64,000 nucleotides of DNA from Pseudoalteromonas distincta. Its GTDB lineage: Bacteria > Pseudomonadota > Gammaproteobacteria > Enterobacterales > Alteromonadaceae. Each line of letters begins with the position of its first letter. Position 1 is the stretch's first letter. Below are positions 55,900-64,000 of this stretch, piece after piece. A program made the translations under genes and the position numbers. The stretch covers positions 1-64,000 of the forward strand of contig NZ_JWIG01000008.1 of the NCBI RefSeq assembly GCF_000814675.1, given 5' to 3'. The notes beneath the pieces are model-generated. The model worked only from the letters and a program-made list of their open reading frames with translations, did not search any database and was not told the origin of the DNA.

Positions 55900-56946
55900 A
55901 TGAGTGAAGTAAATAACTATTTAGGTTTAGTCGGTATTGAATTTACCGAGTACGCAACACCTGATGCTGATTATATGGATAAAGTATTTACTGATTTTGG
56001 CTTCTCTAAGCTTAAAAAATTCAAAGGTAAAGACATTGTTTATTACAACCAAAACGATATTCACTTTTTACTGAATAACGAGCGTGAAGGTTTTTCTGCA
56101 GAATTTGCTAAAAGCCATGGCCCTGCTATTTGTTCAATGGGTTGGCGTGTTGAGAATGCGCAAAAAGCATTTGAAACTGCAGTAGAACGTGGTGCAAAAC
56201 CAGCGACCGACTCAACGCATAAAAATATGCCTTACCCTGCAATCTATGGTATTGGCGACAGCCTAATTTACTTTATTGAACAATTTGGCGACAAAGGCAC
56301 TATCTACGAAAGTGATTTTGAAGACTTAGAAACGCAAAATGTTGTAGAAGATAAAGGCTTTATCCGAATCGATCATTTAACCAATAACGTTTATAAAGGC
56401 ACCATGGAAAAATGGGCTAACTTTTATAAAGACGTATTTGGTTTTACTGAAGTACGCTACTTTGACATTAAAGGTCAAAAAACAGCGCTTATCTCCTATG
56501 CACTTAAATCGCCATGCGGCACCTTCTCTATTCCAATAAACGAAGGTAAAGGTAACGATAACAACCAAATTGATGAATACCTTGGTGAGTACAACGGCCC
56601 AGGCGTTCAACATTTAGCGTTTTTAACAGATGACTTAGTAAGCTCTCTTGATAAGCTTGATAAATCAACAATTGCCACTTTAGATATTATCCCAGAGTAC
56701 TACGATACTATTTTTGACCGTGTACCTTGGGTTGCTGAAGATAAAGAAAAAATTCGTGAGCATCAGATACTCGTAGATAGCCAAAGTGAAAATTGTTATT
56801 TATTACAAATTTTCTCTAAAAACTTATTTGGTCCAATCTTTATAGAAATGATCCAACGCGTTGATGATGGTGGCTTTGGTGAAGGTAACTTCCAAGCATT
56901 ATTTGAATCAATCGAACGTGACCAAGAGCGTCGCGGCGTTTTATAA
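55900..56946 (+). CDS. hpd: 4-hydroxyphenylpyruvate dioxygenase
   Basis: A 348-residue non-haem iron enzyme turning 4-hydroxyphenylpyruvate into homogentisate in tyrosine breakdown. The iron ligands are visible as His in IRIDHLTNNV, His in GVQHLAFLTDD and Glu in GPIFIEMIQRV. The C-terminal GFGEGNFQALFESIERDQ is family-typical. It is upstream of fah but separated by a terminator, so the two are probably partly independent units. The product feeds either catabolism or pyomelanin formation. Confidence 0.96.
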   Translation: MSEVNNYLGLVGIEFTEYATPDADYMDKVFTDFGFSKLKKFKGKDIVYYNQNDIHFLLNNEREGFSAEFAKSHGPAICSMGWRVENAQKAFETAVERGAKPATDSTHKNMPYPAIYGIGDSLIYFIEQFGDKGTIYESDFEDLETQNVVEDKGFIRIDHLTNNVYKGTMEKWANFYKDVFGFTEVRYFDIKGQKTALISYALKSPCGTFSIPINEGKGNDNNQIDEYLGEYNGPGVQHLAFLTDDLVSSLDKLDKSTIATLDIIPEYYDTIFDRVPWVAEDKEKIREHQILVDSQSENCYLLQIFSKNLFGPIFIEMIQRVDDGGFGEGNFQALFESIERDQERRGVL

Positions 56947-56962
56947 AATATTTGAGTAAATT

Positions 56963-56987
56963 AAAAGCAGCGAACTTCGCTGCTTTT
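56963..56987 (+). terminator. Terminator between hpd and fah
   Basis: AAAAGCAGCGAA-c-TTCGCTGCTTTTT is a nearly perfect stem with a T-run 16 bp after the hpd stop. Confidence 0.88.
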
Positions 56988-57082
56988 TGTCGTTTTAATA
57001 TTTAAAAAGTATGGCGCCAAGTACAAGTATGATTAAATAAACTATACCTTGTCGCCATACAGTAAAATCCAAAGGAAATGTA

Positions 57083-58396
57083 ATGAGCCTAATTAACGAA
57101 ACCCACGATATTAATTTAACCAGCTGGGTAGAATCAGCTAATGTTGATAATTGCGACTTCCCGATTCAAAACTTACCGTTTGCAGAATTTCGTCGTAAAG
57201 GGTCTGATGAGGCCTTTCGTGGTGGTGTTGCAATTGGTGACCAAGTAATCGATTTAGCAAAACTGAGTAAATTAAATGTTTTAACAGGTGACGCTAAAAC
57301 AGCCGCAGATGCAGCAAGTGAAGCAACCTTAAATACATTTATGGGTTTAGGAAAGCAGTATTGGTCAGCTCTTCGTTTAGCGCTTTCAAAAGCACTAAGA
57401 GCAGGCTCTGAGCACCAACAAGCGCTTAGCGATACATTGGTTGCACAGTCTGATATAGAGTTTTCTTTGCCTTGTCGTATCGGTGATTACACCGACTTTT
57501 ACACTTCTATTTATCATGCTACTGCTGTGGGTAGTTTATTTCGCCCTGATAACCCATTACTACCTAACTATAAATGGGTACCTATTGGTTATCATGGTCG
57601 CTCTTCATCTATTGACGTATCGGGTCAAACATTTCATCGCCCTAAAGGCCAAACTAAAGCGCCTGATGCAGAAGTGCCATCATTCGGTCCTTGTAAACGC
57701 CTTGATTACGAACTAGAGCTGGGTATTTACTTAGGTAAAGGCAATGCACTGGGCGATGCAATCGCTATCGAAAATGCTGAAAACCATGTATTTGGCTTTT
57801 GTGTATTTAACGATTGGTCAGCACGTGACTTGCAAGCGTGGGAATACCAACCGCTTGGTCCATTTTTAGCTAAAAACTTTGCCTCAACTGTATCGCCTTG
57901 GATTGTAACAACCGAAGCATTAGCGCCTTACAGAACAAGCTGGACACGTGATGAAAACGATCCACAGCCTATGGACTATTTAGAATCAAAAGCGAATCGC
58001 GACCAAGGTGCTTTTGATATTCAAATGGATGTTAGAATTCAAACGCAAAAAATGCGTAGCGAAGGCCATAACCCAACGCGCGTATCAACATCTAGCTTTA
58101 AGCACTCTTACTGGACTGTGGCACAAATGGTTACTCATCACACAGTAAATGGCTGTAACTTTATGCCAGGTGACATGCTAGGTTCGGGCACTCAGTCAGG
58201 TCCAACGCACGAAGAAGCAGGTTCATTACTTGAGCTTTCTCGTGGCGGTAAAGAAAAAATTACGCTAAGTAATGGCGAACAACGCAGCTTTTTAGAAGAT
58301 GGCGATAACGTTATTATGCGTGGCTGGTGTGAAAAAGAAGGCTATGCACGTATAGGTTTTGGCTCTGTAGAGAGTACTGTACTGCCGGCAAAATAA
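57083..58396 (+). CDS. fah: Fumarylacetoacetase
   Basis: A 437-residue hydrolase that cleaves fumarylacetoacetate to fumarate and acetoacetate, the last step of tyrosine catabolism. The signature segments are DYTDFYTSIYHATAVGSLFRP, PIGYHGRSSS, FGPCKRLDYELELG and FNDWSARDLQAWEYQPLGPFLAKNF. Metal-binding Asp and Glu residues and the catalytic His are present. AAAGGAAATG precedes the ATG. The length fits the eukaryote-like long FAH class. Confidence 0.95.
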   Translation: MSLINETHDINLTSWVESANVDNCDFPIQNLPFAEFRRKGSDEAFRGGVAIGDQVIDLAKLSKLNVLTGDAKTAADAASEATLNTFMGLGKQYWSALRLALSKALRAGSEHQQALSDTLVAQSDIEFSLPCRIGDYTDFYTSIYHATAVGSLFRPDNPLLPNYKWVPIGYHGRSSSIDVSGQTFHRPKGQTKAPDAEVPSFGPCKRLDYELELGIYLGKGNALGDAIAIENAENHVFGFCVFNDWSARDLQAWEYQPLGPFLAKNFASTVSPWIVTTEALAPYRTSWTRDENDPQPMDYLESKANRDQGAFDIQMDVRIQTQKMRSEGHNPTRVSTSSFKHSYWTVAQMVTHHTVNGCNFMPGDMLGSGTQSGPTHEEAGSLLELSRGGKEKITLSNGEQRSFLEDGDNVIMRGWCEKEGYARIGFGSVESTVLPAK

Positions 58397-58418
58397 TACG
58401 CATATTAAAAAATTTATT

Positions 58419-58451
58419 AAAAGGGCTGCTTACTAAAAGCAGCCCTTTTTT
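58419..58451 (+). terminator. Terminator of fah
   Basis: AAAAGGGCTGCT and AGCAGCCCTTTT are perfect 12-bp complements with a 7-base loop and a T-run. Confidence 0.93.
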
Positions 58452-58539
58452 ATTAATTTTTGAACAGTTACAATTTTTTTCTAGCTTTTTTAACTCAAAT
58501 TGCTATCTTAATTCGGTTAATAGCCAGTGTTTATATGCC

Positions 58540-59703
58540 ATGTCAGTATTTATAAAGTCTTTTTATCATAAATTTTTCCCTGCTCGTCAGCTACTTATTC
58601 GTCAAAATGGCGAAGTTAAGCATGTTGTTTTAGCCTCTTGGTTTCAACTTCTTGTAGCGTTGCTTATTTTAGTCACTTTTACTTGGCTGAGTATTTCGAG
58701 CTTTCGTGTTTATACACAAACAAATAAAATCTCTGACATAAAACAAAATCAAATAACCGAGCAAACGCTGTGGCAACAAAAAGTCAGTGAGCAACAAGCC
58801 CTTCAAGCAACGCAGTTAGAGCAACTTGCAATTCTTGAGCAAAAGCAGGCGCTACTACAAAGCATGATAGAATCCCTTCCTGCTTCAATTAGCAAAGATG
58901 TTATTAAGCTTGATACAGAACTTGATGTACCTATTAATGAAAATGGCAATGAATTTCATGAACCATTAGTCGATGAAAATCAAAAAGGTAAACAAGCACA
59001 GTTAATCGCTCCAATTACATTCGCAACAAGAGTGGCCAACTTAAATAATCATTATGAGCAAAGCTTTACCTATTTAGATAACCAAATTAGTGAACGTCAC
59101 CAAGCCATTTTAGCTATGGTCAAAGGCGCAGGAATTGAGTCTGCGCTTGAGCAACACCTAATATTAAGCGCCCAAACAACTGCACAAGGTGGGCCACTTG
59201 ATATATTTAACGAAACAAAAATTCCGAGCCACTTTTTAGCCATCGTTGATAAGTTATTAATATTAAATAATTTAGAAAACTTTTTAACTGAGCTACCAAA
59301 TACCCTGCCTTTAGCTAAAGCTAAATACTATATTTCGAGTAATTTTGGCCTTAGAAAAGATCCAATGAATAGTAATCACGCCTTTCATAAAGGAATTGAT
59401 TTAGCCGGGTGGCATAAAACCGAAATATTCGCCCCAGCAGACGCTGTAGTGCTTCGTGCCGGTCGTAATGGTGGTTATGGTAACTTTATTGAGCTTGAAC
59501 ATAAAAATGGCTTAGTGACTCGATTTGGACACTTAAATAAAATTAAAGTAAAAAAAGGTCAATCAATCACTAAACATGATGTAATCGGACTAATGGGTAG
59601 CACCGGCCGAAGCACAGGCACACATTTACACTACGAAGTATTACTTAATGGTAAACAAGTCAATCCTCTAAAAATAACAAAGGCGCTTTCTCGTGTTTGG
59701 TAG
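58540..59703 (+). CDS. Membrane-anchored M23 (LytM) peptidoglycan peptidase
   Basis: A 387-residue type II membrane protein: cytoplasmic basic start, one membrane helix (about 32-55, LASWFQLLVALLILVTFTWL), a Gln/Leu-rich coiled coil (about 65-115), a linker, and a C-terminal LytM domain. The zinc-site residues are in FHKGIDLAG (HxxxD) and GTHLHYEVLLNG (HxH), so it should be active. It overlaps a bactofilin gene by 11 bp. In Helicobacter and other bacteria bactofilins position M23 peptidases to bend the wall, so a shape or wall-remodelling role is likely. The target bond is unknown. Confidence 0.88.
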   Translation: MSVFIKSFYHKFFPARQLLIRQNGEVKHVVLASWFQLLVALLILVTFTWLSISSFRVYTQTNKISDIKQNQITEQTLWQQKVSEQQALQATQLEQLAILEQKQALLQSMIESLPASISKDVIKLDTELDVPINENGNEFHEPLVDENQKGKQAQLIAPITFATRVANLNNHYEQSFTYLDNQISERHQAILAMVKGAGIESALEQHLILSAQTTAQGGPLDIFNETKIPSHFLAIVDKLLILNNLENFLTELPNTLPLAKAKYYISSNFGLRKDPMNSNHAFHKGIDLAGWHKTEIFAPADAVVLRAGRNGGYGNFIELEHKNGLVTRFGHLNKIKVKKGQSITKHDVIGLMGSTGRSTGTHLHYEVLLNGKQVNPLKITKALSRVW

Positions 59704-60175
59704 AAAAAAACAAAAAACAGTTAGCTCTAATTTAAAAAGAGTGAATCACACACCGTCTATTATTTCTGAAGACGTACGTCTTACAGGCACTTTAGTTAGC
59801 CAAGGTGAAGTACAGCTTGATGGCCGTATTGATGGTGACATAAAAGTGGAGCATTTAGTTATTGGCTCAGCGGGAGTTGTTGAAGGTATTGTTGAAGCTA
59901 AAAGCGTTATTGTTAAAGGTAAAGTTATTGGGTCTATTAATGCCAGTGAAGTAAAAGTACAAAGTGGCGCTCATGTTCATGGCGATGTATTTCACGATAC
60001 ATTGAGTATTGATGCAGGCGCAGTAATTGAAGGCAGTTTAAAGCAACGCTTTGAAAAAGAAGAGCCGGAACTAATTTCGAAAGAACTAAAACCCGCAAAA
60101 GAAGTTAAAGCATTATTGAAAGAAGATGGCAGCGACTTATCATTTGTAAATAAACAAGCCGCGGATAAAAGCTAA
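59693..60175 (+). CDS. Bactofilin (CcmA-like polymer-forming cytoskeletal protein)
   Basis: A 160-residue protein with start GTG (59693) inside the end of the peptidase gene. After a basic leader (MFGRKKQKTVSSNLKR) comes the bactofilin core (about 25-125) with repeated short beta-helix turns: SEDVRLTGTLVSQGEVQLDGRIDGDI, VEGIVEAKSVIVKGKVIGSINASEV, GAHVHGDV, AGAVIEGSL. The tail (about 125-160) is Lys/Glu-rich. Bactofilins polymerise without nucleotide on the membrane. The 11-bp overlap strongly suggests coupled production with the M23 peptidase. Confidence 0.92.
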   Translation: MFGRKKQKTVSSNLKRVNHTPSIISEDVRLTGTLVSQGEVQLDGRIDGDIKVEHLVIGSAGVVEGIVEAKSVIVKGKVIGSINASEVKVQSGAHVHGDVFHDTLSIDAGAVIEGSLKQRFEKEEPELISKELKPAKEVKALLKEDGSDLSFVNKQAADKS

Positions 60176-60196
60176 GTCAAATCAGCTTTACGTAAG

Positions 60197-60670
60197 TTAC
60201 TTTTTCTCAGTAATGTACATAGTAATATCTGCAGTGAAAACAAGCTCATTGCGGGTATTATACAGTTTAACAGGTACTACTAAGTCTTCTTTATCAATCC
60301 ACTTGTGTGGTAAATCAATTTCAGCGACTGCTCGTACATCTGTATCTACTTTAGCCAAATACCTAACTGTCATCCCTTTTGGGATCCAACGATGCGTTTT
60401 AACTGGCACTGTTGCATCAACCATTACACCTGCACACAATTCAGCTAAGTTACACTGCGCAATAGCATGAATGGTACCAATATGATTATGAACGCTGCGA
60501 CGATTTTTAACCACCGCACTACAATGGCCCTCTCTCAAATCGAGTACGTAAGGTTTCATCGAACCAAAATATGGCGCTTTAAAGCAAACAGCTTTAGTAA
60601 AAAGCCAATTCCCAAAAGGTAGGCGCTTAAATTTATGCCATATTTGTACAAGTGCAGATTTATTACTCAT
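60197..60670 (-). CDS. DUF4442 hotdog-fold protein, putative thioesterase
   Basis: A 157-residue protein of the DUF4442 family: KNRRSVHNHIGTIHAIAQCNLAELCAGVM is the conserved helix with His, Asn and Glu of the hotdog fold. ATVPVKTHRWIPKGMTVRYLAKVDTDV follows the usual strands. Related proteins are annotated as acyl-CoA thioesterases. It is convergent with the bactofilin gene, without a strong terminator between. Function is inferred from family. Confidence 0.8.
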   Translation of the reverse strand: MSNKSALVQIWHKFKRLPFGNWLFTKAVCFKAPYFGSMKPYVLDLREGHCSAVVKNRRSVHNHIGTIHAIAQCNLAELCAGVMVDATVPVKTHRWIPKGMTVRYLAKVDTDVRAVAEIDLPHKWIDKEDLVVPVKLYNTRNELVFTADITMYITEKK

Positions 60671-60853
60671 TATTATTTTCCATCAACAGTTACTTTTTTA
60701 AAATTAACACATCAGACCAGTTTTAAAAAGTGCATTTATGCTGGCTTTTTAGCTTAATCCAATCAAAAAGTAAGAATGACGACCTATGCAGGGGTCATAA
60801 GCCCTTTCTTTTTTATGAGTGCCCACCTAAAATACTCGACAAAAGGAGACTCA

Positions 60854-62053
60854 ATGCAAACACAGCCCGCTAAACCTAATATGACTTTGTTACTTATCTT
60901 AGCGTTACTCGTTATATTTTGCCCTATGGCAATCGATATTTACCTACCTGCTTTTCCAACTATTGCAGAACAATTTGCAGTTACTGAACAACAAGTACAG
61001 CAAACCGTTGCTATTTTTATGCTAACAGTGGGTTTAGGCCAATTAATTGCGGGCCCTTTGGCTGATAGATTTGGCCGAAAACCAGTGGCAGTAGTGGGCA
61101 TTAGTTTGTATGCAAGCTCTGCATTACTCGCATACTACTCGCCTTCTTTTGAGATATTACTAATAGCACGTGCTTTTCAGGGATTTGGAGCGTGTGCCAC
61201 ATTTGTTGTCGCATTTGCGATAGTGCGTGATAAATATGGTAGTGAACGAAGCGGGCAAATGATCACCTACCTTAACGGGATTGTGTGCTTTATTCCGGCA
61301 ATGGCACCTATTTTAGGGGCTTGGCTTACCGTACAGTTTGGCTGGCGTATGAACTTTATGTTTTTAACCGCGTTTGCTATTTTGGGCCTTATTGTTACCC
61401 TATTCTTTTTTAGAGAAACTCGTCCTGCTGATAGTCATTATCAGGGGCATATTTTAGATTTACGTCGCTTTACACCGATTATTAAAACACCGATATTTTT
61501 GTTTAATAGCCTAATTTGTATGGTCTCAATGTCAGCCATATTAGTGTATGTAACGCTCGCACCAGGCTGGCTTATTACACATTTAGGCGGCACCGTAGCC
61601 GACTTTACTTTTTGGTTTACGTTAAATGCCATAATAAGTATTGTCGCAAGTTTTATTTTACCAACCTACATTAAACGAAATAGCCAACGTGCTTTGCGTG
61701 TCGGTGTGAGTGTACTGGTTTTCTCAGGTATTTTAATGCTAGCCCTTAGCGGTATAGAAACAGCATTTGCGCTTATGCTACCTATCTTAATTGCTGCATT
61801 AGGGTTTGCTTTAAGTTTAGGCTCTGCTGCAGGAATGTCTCTGTCTAGCTTTCCTAAACAAGCAGGCACAGCCTCTGCATTACTCGGTGCTATGCAAATG
61901 AGTGGCGCAAGTATACTTGTTGTTTTAACCCAATATTTAGGGCTAAGCACACCGTGGTTGATTGCTTTTCACTTATTATTGCTAGTTCCGCTTTGGCTTA
62001 TTTTAATGAGCAAAAAAGCACATACTTTACACCCAGCTAAAAGTACTCAATGA
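60854..62053 (+). CDS. Bcr/CflA-family multidrug efflux MFS transporter
   Basis: A 399-residue protein from the ATG at 60854, which has AAAAGGAG seven bases upstream; the ATG at 60776 lacks a ribosome site. About 12 membrane helices. CPMAIDIYLPAFPTIAEQFAV in helix 1 and GPLADRFGRKPV in the 2-3 loop are Bcr/CflA signatures; RAFQGFGACATFVVAFAIVRD matches the family as well. It probably exports drugs or small metabolites by proton antiport. It is followed by a LysE gene in ATGA overlap, so one operon. Confidence 0.9.
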   Translation: MQTQPAKPNMTLLLILALLVIFCPMAIDIYLPAFPTIAEQFAVTEQQVQQTVAIFMLTVGLGQLIAGPLADRFGRKPVAVVGISLYASSALLAYYSPSFEILLIARAFQGFGACATFVVAFAIVRDKYGSERSGQMITYLNGIVCFIPAMAPILGAWLTVQFGWRMNFMFLTAFAILGLIVTLFFFRETRPADSHYQGHILDLRRFTPIIKTPIFLFNSLICMVSMSAILVYVTLAPGWLITHLGGTVADFTFWFTLNAIISIVASFILPTYIKRNSQRALRVGVSVLVFSGILMLALSGIETAFALMLPILIAALGFALSLGSAAGMSLSSFPKQAGTASALLGAMQMSGASILVVLTQYLGLSTPWLIAFHLLLLVPLWLILMSKKAHTLHPAKSTQ

Positions 62054-62694
62054 TCAATCCTGACTTTCTAGTCTCATTTTTATTAGCCAGCTTTTTAATG
62101 GCAGTAGCGCCTGGGCCATCAAATGCATTTTTGATGGCGCAAACATTTGCTAATGGTCGAAGCGCTGGTATGCAAAGTGCTTTTGGTTTTGCATTAGGTG
62201 GGGTTGTTCATACGCTATTTGCTGTTGTAGGCCTAAGCGCAGTACTGAAAGCTTCCCCTAGTGCCTATGCAGCAGTGCAATACGCAGGCGCAGCATACTT
62301 ATGCTATTTAGGGTTTATGATGATTAAAGGCACGCTAAATCAGCCAGAGCCGACACCTGGTGACAAGCAAACCGATAAACCGCATATAAGTACCAGTAAA
62401 AAAAGTAATGTCATGTTTCAGGCCATGATGACTGAAGTATTAAACCCTAAAGTAGCATTATTCTTTATTGCATTTATTCCACAATTTGTAGATCCAACGC
62501 TTTCATCGGCTACTTTTCAGCTCGCTTTTTTTGGCTTACTTTACCCTCTTTTTGCTTTTCCGATTGACTGCACGTATATTTATTTTGGCGACAAAATTGC
62601 ACAGTTTTTTAGACGTAACCCAAATAGCCAACTTTGGATTGATAGGATCACTGGCATTGTATTTATTGCCCTTGCTATCAATCTATTATTTTAA
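62050..62694 (+). CDS. LysE/RhtB-family amino-acid exporter
   Basis: A 214-residue protein with about six membrane helices. The family motif is FLMAVAPGPSNAFLMAQTFANGRSAGMQSAFGFALGG, and FQAMMTEVLNPKVALFFIAFIPQFVDP is the second hallmark. It exports amino acids or derivatives; the substrate is unknown. Start ATG overlaps the stop of the Bcr/CflA gene by 4 bp (ATGA). Confidence 0.9.
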   Translation: MINPDFLVSFLLASFLMAVAPGPSNAFLMAQTFANGRSAGMQSAFGFALGGVVHTLFAVVGLSAVLKASPSAYAAVQYAGAAYLCYLGFMMIKGTLNQPEPTPGDKQTDKPHISTSKKSNVMFQAMMTEVLNPKVALFFIAFIPQFVDPTLSSATFQLAFFGLLYPLFAFPIDCTYIYFGDKIAQFFRRNPNSQLWIDRITGIVFIALAINLLF

Positions 62695-62760
62695 CTAACC
62701 TGCACTTTGGTTAAGAGATTTATTCTTCCGAGTTTAGGTTCACCAATAAAAAGAATTAGC

Positions 62761-63225
62761 ATGGAACAAAAAACACAATCTCTTCCCGCACAAAAAAATA
62801 TTGCTTTAGTGGCACACGATGGTAAAAAAGCAGCACTAAAATTATGGTGTGAAAAGCACAAAGAAATACTAAGTAAGCACACTTTATATGGCACAGGTAC
62901 TACGGGGCATTTAATCCAAAAAACCACGGGGCTTAATGTAGTTCAGCTTTTAAGTGGTCCTATGGGCGGCGATCAACAACTTGGCGCAAAAATAGCAGAA
63001 CATGAGATACATGTTTTAATATTTTTTTGGGACCCATTAGCATCACAGCCTCATGACCCTGATGTTAAAGCGCTGCTGCGTTTAGCCGCTGTTTGGAATA
63101 TTCCGGTGGCGTGTAATGAAGTGAGTGCAGATATGTTATTAAGCTCACCGCTTATGGACGTAGAGCTTGAACGTACATTGCCAGATTACGAAAAATACCT
63201 CGCAACCCGACAAATAGATCTTTAA
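62761..63225 (+). CDS. mgsA: Methylglyoxal synthase
   Basis: A 154-residue protein from the ATG at 62761, which aligns with the start of E. coli MgsA (MEL..RTLPARK); an in-frame TTG at 62707 would add a spurious leader. It has [31 protein letters not shown] (catalytic Asp) and [20 protein letters not shown] (catalytic His). It converts dihydroxyacetone phosphate to methylglyoxal and phosphate, a bypass relieving phosphate shortage and sugar-phosphate stress. The neighbouring genes are unrelated to glycolysis. Confidence 0.95.
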   Translation: MEQKTQSLPAQKNIALVAHDGKKAALKLWCEKHKEILSKHTLYGTGTTGHLIQKTTGLNVVQLLSGPMGGDQQLGAKIAEHEIHVLIFFWDPLASQPHDPDVKALLRLAAVWNIPVACNEVSADMLLSSPLMDVELERTLPDYEKYLATRQIDL

Positions 63226-63244
63226 ACCTCAATTGTAATCTAGG

Positions 63245-64000
63245 TTATTTATAAAGCATGCTGGCCCATTTAGTCAGGCCAGCAGTTACACTACCAAAGT
63301 GATCCCCGTTAACCATTTTTATATCGCCTAAGTGCTCACTTAAAGCCGCTTTAATCAATGGTGATTGTGCACTACCGCCTGTTAAATAGATAATGTCTGG
63401 CGTGGTCGCAGCGTCACTGATTGCTTGTTTTGCTAAAGTAACTATTTGGCTAATACTACTCTCAACGGCAACAGCTAAATCGCTTACCGATACATTTTTA
63501 TTCAGCCCACTATCTAAAAAGCTTAAATCGCAATCAAACGCACTAGCAGACGAAAGTGCTATTTTAGCCGCTTCACCTTGTTGTACTAACTGATGGCCTT
63601 GCTTGTTTTGCTGTAAATGTATTAAACGCTTATAAAGCTCAGGCGCACTTACATCACGTAATTGTGCATTTAGCTCTCGGGTATGGCTTTCGCTATAAAA
63701 TTGGCTTTGTAAGTTTACATCGTTAATTTTACACGCTTGCCAAAACGCTTGATTAGGCAAAGGCAAACCCGATTTAAACGTACTACCTAAACCCAATAAC
63801 GGCATTAAACCATGAAAGCTCAAAGCAATATCTAAATCGTTTCCGCCAACACGTTTACCACTGTGAGATAAAAAATCGCCATCGCGCTGACTATTTCCTC
63901 TAAAGCTTGGGCCCATTTGTACAAATGAGCAGTCACTTGTACCACCACCAATATCAATAACGAGTACTTTTTGATCCTGAGTTAAATCACTCTCGTAATC
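63245..64000 (-). CDS. YegD-like Hsp70-family protein, N-terminus beyond window
   Basis: The frame is open from the window end to 63245, 251 residues of the C-terminal part. It begins inside the ATPase domain: KVLVIDIGGGTSDCSFVQMG is the second phosphate loop of the actin/Hsp70 fold, and DIIYLTGGSAQSPLIKAALSEHLG the adenosine motif. No C-terminal substrate-binding domain follows; the protein ends soon after NGDHFGSVTAGLTKWASMLYK, as in YegD. So it is an Hsp70-like ATPase without a peptide clamp, function unknown. A frame start at 63916 is only an internal Met. Confidence 0.85.
   Translation of the reverse strand, partial: DYESDLTQDQKVLVIDIGGGTSDCSFVQMGPSFRGNSQRDGDFLSHSGKRVGGNDLDIALSFHGLMPLLGLGSTFKSGLPLPNQAFWQACKINDVNLQSQFYSESHTRELNAQLRDVSAPELYKRLIHLQQNKQGHQLVQQGEAAKIALSSASAFDCDLSFLDSGLNKNVSVSDLAVAVESSISQIVTLAKQAISDAATTPDIIYLTGGSAQSPLIKAALSEHLGDIKMVNGDHFGSVTAGLTKWASMLYK

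Noticed and set aside
60776-60853. Long N-terminus for the Bcr/CflA transporter
   Set aside because: No ribosome site at 60776, while AAAAGGAG lies correctly before the ATG at 60854, and family members start there.

Overview
The window is chromosomal DNA of a marine gammaproteobacterium of the Alteromonadales, most likely Pseudoalteromonas. The basis is AT-rich codon use, gene orders typical of the class (rpsT | murJ-ribF-ileS-lspA-fkpB-ispH, rluD-pgeF, bamD divergent from rluD), and family-level protein resemblance; no database was searched. Nearly all of it is intact, tightly packed genes. There is no CRISPR array, prophage, tRNA or rRNA. The only clear mobile DNA is a partial IS4-type transposase at the left edge and one MITE-like palindromic repeat near 3.2 kb.

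Layout. 1-3.4 kb: IS4-family transposase (cut by the window edge) with a terminator-like hairpin abutting its start codon, a lytic-transglycosylase-like lipoprotein, gshA, and the palindromic repeat. 3.5-11 kb: an Aer-type aerotaxis receptor behind a perfect FNR box, clpB with a sigma-32-type promoter, pgeF-rluD, bamD and glnB. 11-20 kb: type IV pilus minor-pilin cluster (pilV-pilW-pilX-pilY1-pilE, with two FimT-like pilins facing it) and a LytTR regulator/histidine kinase pair directly upstream. 20-28 kb: ispH-fkpB-lspA-ileS-ribF and murJ, with rpsT divergent. This reproduces the Pseudomonas aeruginosa pilE-lytB-lspA-ileS-mviN-rpsT neighbourhood with the two-component system inserted.

28-36.5 kb: a CheY-like regulator, small hypotheticals (including a 48-residue protein), a GhrA-like reductase, an OlsF-type two-domain acyltransferase, ompW behind FNR-like sites, a thioesterase and tyrR. 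36.7-51 kb: a complete E. coli-type cellulose locus, with bcsE-bcsF-bcsG divergent from bcsR-bcsQ-bcsA-bcsB-bcsZ-bcsC. The short genes bcsF (58 aa) and bcsR (59 aa) are easily missed. The residues needed for c-di-GMP binding (BcsA PilZ, BcsE RxGD) and phosphoethanolamine transfer (BcsG) are present, so pEtN-modified cellulose controlled by c-di-GMP is predicted.

51-64 kb: a POT peptide transporter, a calcineurin-like phosphoesterase/LamG lipoprotein, hpd and fah (tyrosine catabolism, without hmgA or maiA here), an M23 peptidase-bactofilin pair, a DUF4442 protein, Bcr/CflA and LysE exporters, mgsA, and a YegD-like Hsp70 protein cut by the right edge.

Nothing here is clearly a wholly new system. 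The best leads are the pilus/LytTR arrangement, the cellulose locus, the MITE-like repeat, the IS leader hairpin, the FNR-type sites at aer and ompW, the M23-bactofilin pair and the LamG-phosphoesterase lipoprotein.
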